Shown one piece after another: positions 52,881 through 61,663 of a stretch of DNA of 64,000 nucleotides. The translations under genes and the position numbers were made by a program. Source of the DNA: Hyaloraphidium curvatum (lineage: Eukaryota > Monoblepharomycota > Hyaloraphidiomycetes > Hyaloraphidiales > Hyaloraphidiaceae); NCBI GenBank assembly GCA_025558095.1, contig JAIVFI010000003.1, positions 62,001 through 126,000 on the forward strand, in the 5' to 3' direction. The stretch's first letter is position 1. Every line of letters begins with the position of its first letter. The notes beneath the pieces are model-generated. The model saw only the letters and a program-made list of their open reading frames with translations. It was not told the origin of the DNA and searched no databases.

Positions 52881-54107
52881 TCAACCTGATGGCGCCACGG
52901 TGCAGCACGTCGCGATGAAGCCCTCTCCACGCGACGGATCGCACCCCCAGGTGAAGAACTCGTCCAACTCGCCGTTGTTCGGATTGCACGTGAACGACAC
53001 ACCGGGACGGTTGACCAGGAAGCGGGGCGGGTCGTAGTTTTGGTCCCTGCACAGAACGCCGTTGCAGTTGTCGGCCGTGGATCCTTCAAACTCGGCAAAA
53101 TCGACGCAGCAAGCATCGGCACCGGTCTGGGGGAGGCAGGCGCCGTTCGAGTTGTCGCCGGCGTCGCTTACGTCGCCCGTTGCCAGCATGCATGCCCTGC
53201 CGGAGCCCACTCCGGGCGGGCAGGTCTTGAAGGAGGTCATGCAGGTCGTCCCGACGAACGGCTTGCAGCATCCGGCAACCAGGCCCTCGGTCTGCGAGAG
53301 GCCGGACGGCGCCGCGCAGGATCCGGTGGCGCCTACCACGACGATCCCGTTCTGGGCGGCCTGGCACGGGATGGTCTCGGAGGAGTCCGCGAACGCGACC
53401 AGCTCGCTGCCCGGCGTCAGGCAGAGTGGCTCCGCCGCATTGGAGCACGGGTTGGCGACCGTTTTCCAGGTGTCTGCATTCACGCAGCAGAACGAGCTTC
53501 CATCGGGGATGCACACCCCCATGGGGTTGATGCTGGTAGAAAATGCGCCGCTGGATGTGTCGCAGACCCTGTAGGCGGCGTTGGCGGCCGTGGGGTCGCA
53601 CTGCTTGAAGGCCCCCAGGCCCGCGCCGGAGCAGGTGTCGCCGAGGTAGCGCCGGAACAGGGAGTGGGCGTCCTGCTCGGCGTACGCGACACAGGCGACG
53701 CCGCCTTCGGGGGTTCCGGGGTAGCCATACTCGCTGGCGGGAGCGGGAGCGGGGCGTCGGCAATGGTGAGCGGAGCGTCGGTCGTGCCGGGCGTTGTTCG
53801 CCGGCCGGCGTGGCGTTTGCCGCGGCAGGGCGGCCGGATGACCGGGGGGGGTGCGTGTACGTCAGAAGACCGTGCGACCGGGTTCGCGCCGCGCCTCGGT
53901 CCCACCAGAACATGCCGACATCACACTCGGCGCAGCTGCGGCGAAACAGCACGCCGGTCGCCAGATCGGGCAGCGGCCTGCAGGGGGAGCGGGCGGGATC
54001 AGTTACGCCCCTCGTCGGGGGCGGACAAACACCCACGTCGCCGCGATGGCGGCGGGCCCGAGAGCGATTAGGACGGCCAGCACCGTCACGATGGCCGTCG
54101 GAGCCAT
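52881..54107 (-). CDS. Secreted cysteine-rich protein, 340 residues
   Basis: Three exons (complement 54037-54107, 53879-53977, 52881-53733) join in phase. The first encodes a signal peptide (MAPTAIVTVLAVLIALGPAA, cleavage likely near AIAAT). The short second exon gives SCAECDVGMFWWDRG. The long third exon holds many spaced Cys in about five units (SSFCCVN, VAGCCKPFVGTTC, GADACCVDF, IATCCTVAPSG), a CC-doublet pattern typical of disulfide-stabilised extracellular fungal proteins. The doublets recall the GGFCC repeats of the giant gene at 2-7066, but spacing differs and I would not call them homologous. The second intron starts with a weak donor (GTCGCAC) chosen because phase and acceptor fit. 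Secreted wall or effector role is inference. Confidence 0.68.
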
Positions 54108-54849
54108 GGCGGTAGCCGGTGGGGGTGCGCGGGAGGGGGAGGTTCGGGCTGGAGCGGATATTCCGCGGAAGGGACAGGGCGTTGCGCAGGACTCACTCAC
54201 CAGCCCGCGGCGGTACGATTATTCGGCCGCATCTTCCCCTAACGCACGGCAATGTGGGCGAAACCGCAGGGAAAGAGCGCAGAGCGAATCTATGGGATAT
54301 CATCAAATTTGTCCGCAGTGTCGCGCGCCGCGGAGGTGCCGAAGGCGGCCACGGCACAGATCGCCCGCCTATTGATGCCTGAAGCGATATGAGGGGCGCT
54401 TTTTGTTTCGTGCCTACGGAAATATGGCAGTGGATGCCGTCTCCACTCGGATGTCTGCAACGGCGGTACCATTGGGGGAAGATGGGGTCTGTATCTATGT
54501 TGCACCAAGTGCTAGCTCTAATCAATCCTTGCCGCCTCGCTGCGTTCGTAATGGCTTTGCTCCTGGGCGGAAGTCCTATGCTTGGACTCGGTCCCGCACC
54601 TATTCCATTCGTTTGACCTCGGCAAGGACCTGCACAGCGCCCCTTTTGGGACGAGGCGCGCGCGCGCCCATCTCAGCAATCCAAACAAGACGCGCAACCA
54701 CTTTCGGAACGCGGGACGGCCTGTTAGTCCCAGTTCCTGCCCTCATCTCTGACTGAGGGGGAAGCATTCGGTGGCAAGCCGGGCTCGGAAGCGCCTAGGA
54801 GGCCGTCCCGTGCCGCCAGAGAGGCGGAGCCACAAACACCGCCGGGCAC
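54108..54849. other. Divergent intergenic region
   Basis: This 742-bp region separates the minus-strand secreted Cys-rich gene from the plus-strand Pro-rich membrane gene, so both promoters should lie here. I see only short inconsistent frames and no clear TATA box. Confidence 0.45.
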
Positions 54850-56160
54850 ATGGCACTGGCGCCGTCTGCTTCCGCCATCCCCGGCTCGACATCAAACGAG
54901 TCTCTGCCGGCATACTCGCCATTCAACCCCCCGGACCCGTGGCGGGACCCGTCACTGCCCCCTCCCGCGCCCCCGGCCGCCGCCCCCACGCGCCCCCCTC
55001 CGCCGCCCCCGGCCCCGGCCCGCCCGCCGCCTCCCCCACCCGTCCCCGATACCAGGATAAACTACAACGTGTATCCCAGCGGCGACCGCAGCAACGCCTC
55101 GCTGCCCAACATGGGCACCCTCAACACGGACACGTACATGCCGGGAAGGACGCTCAGCGACGACGAGATACCCATGAACCCCAGCCCGGCGAGCCCGCCG
55201 CCGGGCGCGGGACCGTACGATCCCGTGCCTGCGGCGCCTGCTCCCCCCGCCAGCGCCTGGACGTCCTCGGGGGGCGGGTCGGCGGGCAGCATGGCCAACG
55301 TGTACGAGCCGGTCGGGTCGGCGGGGAGTAGCGCGTACTTGGCGGCGAACGGAGCCCAGCAGGCTGGCGGGAACGCGTACGGGAGACCGTACTGGGACGC
55401 TCCGTCGGCGACCAGCAACGTCTATACCGTGGGTCACTGACGTTCTGGCGGCCGTTGAAGTCAGCTCACAGTCCTTGTTCATTCTCAGCCCGTCACGCCG
55501 GCGAGCTCGCCGCCCATGCCTCCTCCGACCAGCTTGGCCACGACCAACAACCCCGCCCGCCCTGCCAACGCCCCCGCGGCAAAGCCGCCCCGGAAACGCT
55601 CCGAGGACCCACGTCCCTGGGGCAACCCGTACTTCTGGATCATCCTCTTCGTTCTGCTCCCCTCGGCCGCGCTATCAGGCGTCGCCTGGATCCTCTGGAA
55701 CACCTGGACCCTCGAGTTCCCCGACGCCGTCACCCTCGCCCTCCCCCTGCGTGTGCTCTCCTACCTGGCCTTTATTTCCCTCGGCCTCTCCTTCACGTTC
55801 CTCCTACTCTCGATCGTCGGCGACCAATGCTGCACCGCCCCCGACCCCTCCTCCACCTCGGACCGCCGCATCCGGAAGCAGCCCCCCGTGTGGCTCGTCG
55901 ACCTCCGCCTGGCGCTGTCGGTCCTCGTGGCCTGCGCCTTTTTGGGCACGCTGGTCAGCTACTCCGTCGCCCTCTCGCCCAACGTGAGCTTTCTGAACTC
56001 GGCGTGCGCGGTGCCGGGGGTCTTTTGCGGGCAGGCGAGGGCGGCGCTGGGGCTGGCGTCGGCGGCGGGGTTCGGGTGGCTGCTGCTGGCGGTGTGGTCC
56101 GGGGTGAGCAGGAAGAAGGCGGTGTGGGCCAGGGCGATGAAGCAGGCGGCGAGGGTGTAA
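54850..56160 (+). CDS. Pro-rich four-TM membrane protein
   Basis: I join two frames as one gene: exon 54850-55428, a 60-nt intron (GTGGGT...CTCAG), exon 55489-56160, in phase, 416 residues. They would otherwise be two genes only 75 bp apart, leaving no room for a promoter. The N-terminal half is disordered and Pro/Ala-rich (PPPPPPAPARPPPPPPVPD) with repeated NVY motifs. The C-terminal half has four hydrophobic helices: YFWIILFVLLPSAALSGVAW, VLSYLAFISLGLSFTFLLL, ALSVLVACAFLGTLVSYSV and AALGLASAAGFGWLLLAVWS. Basic residues flank the first and follow the last helix. The four-TM plan with a long Pro-rich cytosolic tail recalls MARVEL/Sur7-like fungal plasma-membrane proteins, but no signature confirms it. 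Confidence 0.66.
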
Positions 56161-56339
56161 CTTGCGCGGCGTGATTTCAAGACGGATCTGGTATTTGGCC
56201 TCCTCCGGGGCCCTTGATGCCTCCAAGTTACACTGGTTACGACTGATCGGCTTTTCGCCTAAGTTACTTCTGCCGGGACCCGCGGCCCGCGATCCATTTT
56301 TCGACGTCGCAATCCTCCGAAAGCGTCCCCTTTTCCCGT

Positions 56340-57635
56340 TCACGCAGCGAGCTTGTCCAGCGTGCCCGTCTCCTCTGCCAGCAGGTAGTAGAACGTCACC
56401 CTGCTCTTGTTGGTCACCCCCTCCATCCTCTCCACCACCCTCGCGATCGCCGCGTCCGCCTCCTCCTTGGAGAGCCCGAGCTTCTTGGCCGCGAACCCGT
56501 CGCGCACCGTCGCCAGCTCGCGCGGGTCGGTGGCGGAGACCCACTTAGCGTCGCGGGACTTGAGCGCCGGGCCCGAGTAGGCGACGATGGCGTCGACGGC
56601 GGCCTGGGAGACGGCGCCCGAGGCGTGCTTGGCGACGTCCTCGGCGTAACCGGTCAGGGGCTCGTCGTCTTCGTGGGCATGCGCGTGGCCGGCATGGTCG
56701 TGGTCGTGGTCGTGCTCGCCGTGGTCGTGAGAGTGCGCGTGGCCCGAATGGTTGTGGCCAGCGTGATCGTGCCCGGCATGGTCGTGGTGGGCGTGCCCGT
56801 CCTCGGCCTCTTCAGCCTGGGCCTCGGCCTCCGCTTCTTCGGCCTCGGCATCGTCCTTGCCGGCCTTGCTCCCGCCCTTCTTGCCGCCCCTGCCGCCCCG
56901 GCCGCCGCCCCTTCCCCCGCGCTTGCTGCGGCCCTTGCCGGCGTCCTCCTCCTCGGTCTTGCCCGTCAGCTTGCTCAGCCTGCCCGTGTGGTGGGCGAGC
57001 AGGTAGTAGAAGGTGACGCGGCTCTTGTTGTTCTCGTCGTGCATCTCTTCCACGACGTCGGCGATGGCCTCGTCGGCCTCCTCCTTGGACAGGCCGAGCA
57101 CGTTGGCCGCGAAGCGGTCCCTGATGCCCGCCAGCTCCTTGGGGTCGGTGCCCGAGACCCACTTGCCGTCGCGCGACTTGAGGTTGTTGCCCGAGTACTT
57201 GACGATGGCGTCGATCGCGTCCTGGTCCACGTCGCCGACGTATTGGGCGATGTCTGCTGCGTAGTTCTCCTCGGCGGCGGACTTGGCCCTGCGCGCCGGC
57301 CGCGTGCGCCTGGGCGCCGGCTCCTCCTCTTCCACGGGCTCGACGGGTTCCTCGGGCTCGACACGCTTGGTTCGCGTGCGCTTGGGCGCCGGCTCCTCCG
57401 CGGGCTCGGCGGGCTCCTCGGGCTCGTCGCGCTTGCGGGTCTCTTCGGCGCCGGCATCGCCGTCACCGAGGTCCACGACGACGCCCTTCTCGAGGTGGTG
57501 CTCCGTGCTCGGGTCGTCGTCGCGGCCGTCGTCGGGGTGCTTGATGGGGGCGCCGGCGGGCGCAGAGAGGTTGATGGTCACATTGTGCTCGAGGTGGTGC
57601 TCCGTCGACGGGTCGTCGTCGCGGGGCGCGCTCAT
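56340..57635 (-). CDS. Tandem DUF2853 protein with His-rich linker
   Basis: A single exon encodes 431 residues; the start at 57635 (MSAPRDDD) is used because the upstream extension has no protein character. Two DUF2853-like domains lie at ~125-222 and ~330-428. Each has the block YA-D...VSQAAVDAIVAYSG, LKSRDAKWVS, LGLSKEEAD and KSRVTFYYLLA. Between them is an RGG/Lys-rich stretch (~239-262), an acidic Ala/Glu stretch, and a His/Asp/Gly tract (~281-321) with more than 20 His, a likely metal-binding segment. The N-terminus repeats DDDPSTEHHLE (6-16, 39-49) and has acidic/basic alternation with KR-type nuclear signals (PKRTRTKR). DUF2853 is known mainly from bacteria as a single ~100-residue protein, so transfer followed by duplication is plausible. 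Function is unknown. Confidence 0.78.
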   Translation of the reverse strand: MSAPRDDDPSTEHHLEHNVTINLSAPAGAPIKHPDDGRDDDPSTEHHLEKGVVVDLGDGDAGAEETRKRDEPEEPAEPAEEPAPKRTRTKRVEPEEPVEPVEEEEPAPRRTRPARRAKSAAEENYAADIAQYVGDVDQDAIDAIVKYSGNNLKSRDGKWVSGTDPKELAGIRDRFAANVLGLSKEEADEAIADVVEEMHDENNKSRVTFYYLLAHHTGRLSKLTGKTEEEDAGKGRSKRGGRGGGRGGRGGKKGGSKAGKDDAEAEEAEAEAQAEEAEDGHAHHDHAGHDHAGHNHSGHAHSHDHGEHDHDHDHAGHAHAHEDDEPLTGYAEDVAKHASGAVSQAAVDAIVAYSGPALKSRDAKWVSATDPRELATVRDGFAAKKLGLSKEEADAAIARVVERMEGVTNKSRVTFYYLLAEETGTLDKLAA

Positions 57636-58081
57636 GGCTTCAAGCTTTGGGCAATCGGAGGGGGCAGGAGGGCCTGAGGGCGCGATGCGGCGCGCGAGAG
57701 AACACGGAAGAAACGGCCGCCGCGGAGGGGGCGGTGCAAGGGCAGACCCTGAAAAGCCAGGGCGTCGATCGGAAGCCTTCCGTCCAGGCCAAGCGCTCCT
57801 CGGCGGCCGAGATTTATCCGGAAAGATGGGAGCGATGTCCAATGATACGCCTCTCTATAATCCGAACGAAGGTGCGGCCAGGGCCCCGCCGATCGCTTTC
57901 CGAGTTCGGAGCTCACAACACGCCCTCCCGGCCAGAAGAGGATAGAGCTCTGCCGTTTCCCATTTCCGACAAACTGGCCGACATTCGGGATTGGATGTTG
58001 CCGCATCAGAGTTCCCGGGGAGGTGAACAGACCCCGCGTCGTACGCTCTGCCTGCGAGGCTTCTCGGTGACTCCCAACAAA
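57636..58081. other. Divergent gap before the F-box cluster
   Basis: This 446-bp stretch holds the promoter of the DUF2853 gene. The plus-strand frame that enters F-box copy 6 is open from 57647, but the upstream part has no family similarity. Confidence 0.4.
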
Positions 58082-58749
58082 ATGGCGCACCTCCCTGCCG
58101 ACCTGGCAGCTCCCGCCCCCGATGCCGTGCTGCAGCCGGTCTTTCTTTCTTCGCCGTGCGCGGCCGCTGGGCGCCCGGCCTCCGACGGAGACCCCGCCGG
58201 CCGCCCGCGCCTCTTGCCGGAGATCCTTCTGAACGTCGGCTCGCTGCTCGCGCCCGGGTCGAAAAGCCTCCTGGAAATGATGCTCTCGTGCCAATGGCTC
58301 TATGTTGCGCTGCTTCCGCACCTCATGTCGCGGTTCTCTCGGTATTGGCTCCCTTGGGAGCGGGCGGACGCCCTCGTGGGCCTGCCGGAACGAAACGGCG
58401 CCCTCCGCCTGGTGAAGAACCTGGATCTGCTGAGCATCCGGGCGGAGCGCTGAGCGACAATCCTGCCAGAAGTCGCCCACCGTCTGCTGCGCCAGTGCAT
58501 GGCTCCGGGCTCCGCGCTGGTGAAGCTGTCGCTCTGCTTGGCGAGAGAACAGAACGCCGACGCTTTCGCCGAGGCCGACTGCGGCTGCTTGGAGACTCTG
58601 GAGCTGAGGTGCGGCCTTGGACCACCCCCAGGCCTGCTCGGGCGGCGCTGGGAGTCCTTGCGTTTTGGGAGCAGCTCGGAGCCTTGGCGGGGTCCGAGTT
58701 GATCGGGCTGGACCGGCTGAGGGAGCTGGCCGAGCGGGACGGGGAGTGA
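58082..58749 (+). pseudogene. F-box/LRR-like family, copy 6, nonsense codon and internal deletion
   Basis: The N-terminal part is clear: LLPEILLNVGSLLAPGSKSL, then LEMMLSCQWLYVALLPHLMS and LVKNLDL. A TGA at 58451-58453 interrupts the frame, which then continues in phase with family sequence (APGSALVKLSLCLAREQNAD, ETLELRCGLG). The middle ~170 codons are absent, and the C-terminal signature (ALGVLAFWEQLG, GLDRLRELA) appears in another frame just before 58749. This combination marks it as a decayed copy. Confidence 0.72.
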
Positions 58750-58931
58750 TCGAGACGCGCGGGGTCCACAATTAGGTGCTTGTTCAGGAACTTCGATGTA
58801 GTTGGTTGGGAACGACTTCGATTTCCATCGATGGAGGCGGATTCGACGTACTGAGCTACTGTGTGGGCGTCCGCATCGTCACCGATCCGCGAGTCGACGC
58901 CCCACCCGCTCCCCCGCCCCATCGCCAAACG

Positions 58932-60122
58932 ATGTCCGCCGAAAACGCCGCGAGCGAAATCCAGAACATTGGAGCCATGTCTTTGCAGGAGAAGGGCCAC
59001 GGGGTCGACGCGGCGCGCCCGAGCCTCGAATCCGCACTGGTCGGCCACGTCGGCTCCTTCCTCGCTCCCGGGTCCCGCAGCCTCCTCAACTTGATGCTCT
59101 CATGCCACGACCTACATGATGCGCTGCTCCCGCACCTCATGTCGCGCTTCTCGGGGGACTGGCTTCCCGCTGACCGCGCCGCCGATTTCGCCGGAGCTTT
59201 GGAACGGAACGGCAGCCTGCGCTTCGTCAAGGATATGGACCTGAAGAAGTACCTCGTGACGCGTGGCTCAAGCTGGGGAGTCCCCAAGCCGAGTTTCAGG
59301 GGCGTCCTCCTGCGGGGCTGCATCGGATCCGAAGCGGTCCTCACCATGCTGTCGCTCCGTCTCCAGAACGAAGGCGACGCGAAGGTCTTTGCGGATGCAT
59401 CGTTCCCGCACTTGGAGTTCCTCGATGTCGATTTGATGCAGGTCGAGCCGCAGTGGCTCCGCTTTTGCTTCCCGCCTTCCCCCAGGCTGCGCCGGCTCGT
59501 TCTCAGCTCGTTCTTCGACCATCTGCTTCTGTCCTCAATGGAAGCTGCCTTCCCTGCGCTCGAAGCTGCCGATCTGAGCGTGAGCCCTCGGCCCGAAGAG
59601 GTTCCATTCTTCCCCAGGTGGTTGCTGGCCAGGACGGCCTCGTGGACTGCATTCCAGCTCACGGAGCTCGAGCCCTTGGCGGAAATCACGGAGTTTCGGC
59701 CCAAGGTCCTCAACATCTTCGGCCTCACCGATCCGGGGGGAGCAGACGGTCACAGCTACATCTGGGGCATACTGTCGCGGTTCCCAAGCGTCGAGGAGCT
59801 GCGCCTGGACTTCGAGATGATCGAGACCCGCTTCTTCGCGCAAGCTGTGCTACCTGCCCGGTTCCGAGCTCTCCATATCTTCCGCCTCATCTTGGTCGCC
59901 GATTCCATCACCGGGCTCGAAGCCGTTCGCCGGAAGCTGGTCCGCAAGCCCCCGCTGAAGATCATGGTGGAGCAGGTGCTGTGCATGACGAGCCCGACTT
60001 GGACGCCGGCGGTTGCACGGAGGGTGGTGAAGGTCCTCGATTTCTGGGAGGAGCTCGGTGCGCTGGCGGGGGCCGAGTTTGATGGGGTGGACGAGCTCAA
60101 GGCGCTCGCGGGGCGGCGATAG
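58932..60122 (+). CDS. F-box/LRR-like family protein, copy 7 (intact)
   Basis: This is the only uninterrupted copy, 396 residues in one exon. I start at 58932 (MSAENAAS) because the upstream extension matches no family member. Order of parts: F-box-like core (SALVGHVGSFLAPGSRSLLN, LMLSCHDLHDALLPHLMSRF), the NGSLRFVKDMDL strand, irregular LRR-like repeats (FPHLEFLDVDLMQV, PRLRRLVLSS, FPALEAADLSV, VEELRLDFEM), then a conserved C-terminal helix pair (WTPAVARRVVKVLDFWEELG, GVDELKALAGR). F-box proteins bring substrates to SKP1-cullin ligases; the core here lacks part of the classic consensus, so that role is inference. It sits in a tandem trio with two broken copies. Confidence 0.75.
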   Translation: MSAENAASEIQNIGAMSLQEKGHGVDAARPSLESALVGHVGSFLAPGSRSLLNLMLSCHDLHDALLPHLMSRFSGDWLPADRAADFAGALERNGSLRFVKDMDLKKYLVTRGSSWGVPKPSFRGVLLRGCIGSEAVLTMLSLRLQNEGDAKVFADASFPHLEFLDVDLMQVEPQWLRFCFPPSPRLRRLVLSSFFDHLLLSSMEAAFPALEAADLSVSPRPEEVPFFPRWLLARTASWTAFQLTELEPLAEITEFRPKVLNIFGLTDPGGADGHSYIWGILSRFPSVEELRLDFEMIETRFFAQAVLPARFRALHIFRLILVADSITGLEAVRRKLVRKPPLKIMVEQVLCMTSPTWTPAVARRVVKVLDFWEELGALAGAEFDGVDELKALAGRR

Positions 60123-60314
60123 GAACCGATCAGGACGGAGGGATAAGGGCTTGAGCGACAATCGATTGCAGTTTTCATCATCGCTACGTCCGGATTACAT
60201 TCTGATAGGGCTAAGGACGAATCTCGAGACAGTTGCCGACGAGGCTTCGCGCATCGTCATCGGTCCCGCGGGTCGCCTCTGCCCGCTCGACTTCCACGCG
60301 CAATCACCCAAGCG

Positions 60315-61532
60315 ATGTCGGCGGAACCTCCCGCGAGCGAGCTCCGCCATGCCGAGGCCACGTCCTCGCCGGAGCAAGGTCCCGCGGACGGCGCGCGCGC
60401 CCCCGACACCCCCGCGGCCGGCGACCAGCTCCTCCCGCCCGAGCTCTTCGCCCACATCGGCTCCTTCCTGGCACCCGCCTCGCGAAACCTGCTGAAACTA
60501 ATGCTCGCGTCACGCTTTCTCTACGAGCTGCTGCTCCCTCGGCTCATGTCGCGCGTGCGCCTGGAATGGTTCGCTCCCGAGACCGTCCTGGACGCCGTGG
60601 ACCGGCTGCGGAGGCGCGGGGCACTGGTGCACGTCAAGGATCTGGATCTTCGCGTGCCCAGCGTTCCGCTTTACCACGACGCTCCTGCGGTCTACCTCGA
60701 ATCGTCGGCGCGCATTCTCGGTTCGTGCTCGGGCCTGCGCGAGCTTTCGGCGACGATCACGACGTTTCCGGTGGCCGCTGCGTTCTCCGAAGGGAGCTTT
60801 CCTCAGCTTTGCAGCCTGGATCTTACGTTGCAGATACCGGCGTTGCCGGAGCCCCGTCCCGTCTTCTTCCGCCGTTTCCCACCGCTTCCGAGCCTGCGAG
60901 CCCTCACCTTCCGTGCAAACTACTGCGACATCGGAGTCCTGGGTTCCATAGAAGCTTGTTCTCCTTTGCTGGAAGAAGCACACATCGCCGTGCCTTTGTT
61001 CGGCCTGGGCCACGCGCTGGCGTTCCCCCGCTCGCTGCTGCGACGGACCCTTACGTGGCAGTGCAGCACCCTTGAGCAGCTGCGGCTCCTCGCGAACTTC
61101 GGGATCTCGCTCCGAGGATGGTTCGCTTCCGCTTCGTCTTCGACGACGATGGGTTCGCGTGGAACGATCTGTGGGGCGCGCTGCTGCGGCTGCCGCACCT
61201 CGAGAACCTCGTGATCGAGCGCATCCTTGCCGACGTCCTCCAGAACGCTCAGTTCCCTCCCCGTCTGCGGACTTTGATGGTCGAGCACGTGCCCTGCTTC
61301 GAGCCTGCCGATCTCGACGTCATGCGCCAGAATCTGACCCGTGATCGGCGAATCGAGGTCTCCATCCGCAAGGTCGACTGCAAAGTGTACGAAGACCACC
61401 GTGCCTGGACGAGGGAGGAGGCTCTGGGCTGGCGGGCGTCGGGTGTTCGAGTTCTGGCGGGAGATCGGGGCGCTCCGAGAAACCGAGTTCGTGGGTACGG
61501 ACGACCAGCCCGAGTTCGCGCTTGCAATGTGA
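60315..61532 (+). pseudogene. F-box/LRR-like family, copy 8 (two frame breaks)
   Basis: The first frame, from an ATG at 60315, gives LLPPELFAHIGSFLAPASRN, LLKLMLASRFLYELLLPRLM and LVHVKDLDL, then LRR-like segments. Near 61,115 similarity moves to a second frame (FVFDDDGFAWNDLWGALLRL, FPPRLRTLMVEHVPCFEPA), and near 61,440 to a third with the terminal signature VFEFWREIGALRETEFVG. No introns with correct ends fit both breaks. Coding character is otherwise well kept, so decay is recent or the breaks are sequence errors. Confidence 0.6.
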
Positions 61533-61663
61533 TGGAACGAGGAATAGAATCTTTGTGGTGTCTCTCCAACTCGCCTAGTCCCTGGAGTTCTGGCGTTGCG
61601 AGTAGGGTTCTGCGGGTTGCCGCACCGCCGCACGCGACGCAAAGCAGACAGCACTCCAAACAA

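Noticed and set aside
58451-58453. TGA in F-box copy 6 as a recoded (selenocysteine or readthrough) codon
   Set aside because: The same copy has a large internal deletion and a second frame shift, so ordinary decay explains it.
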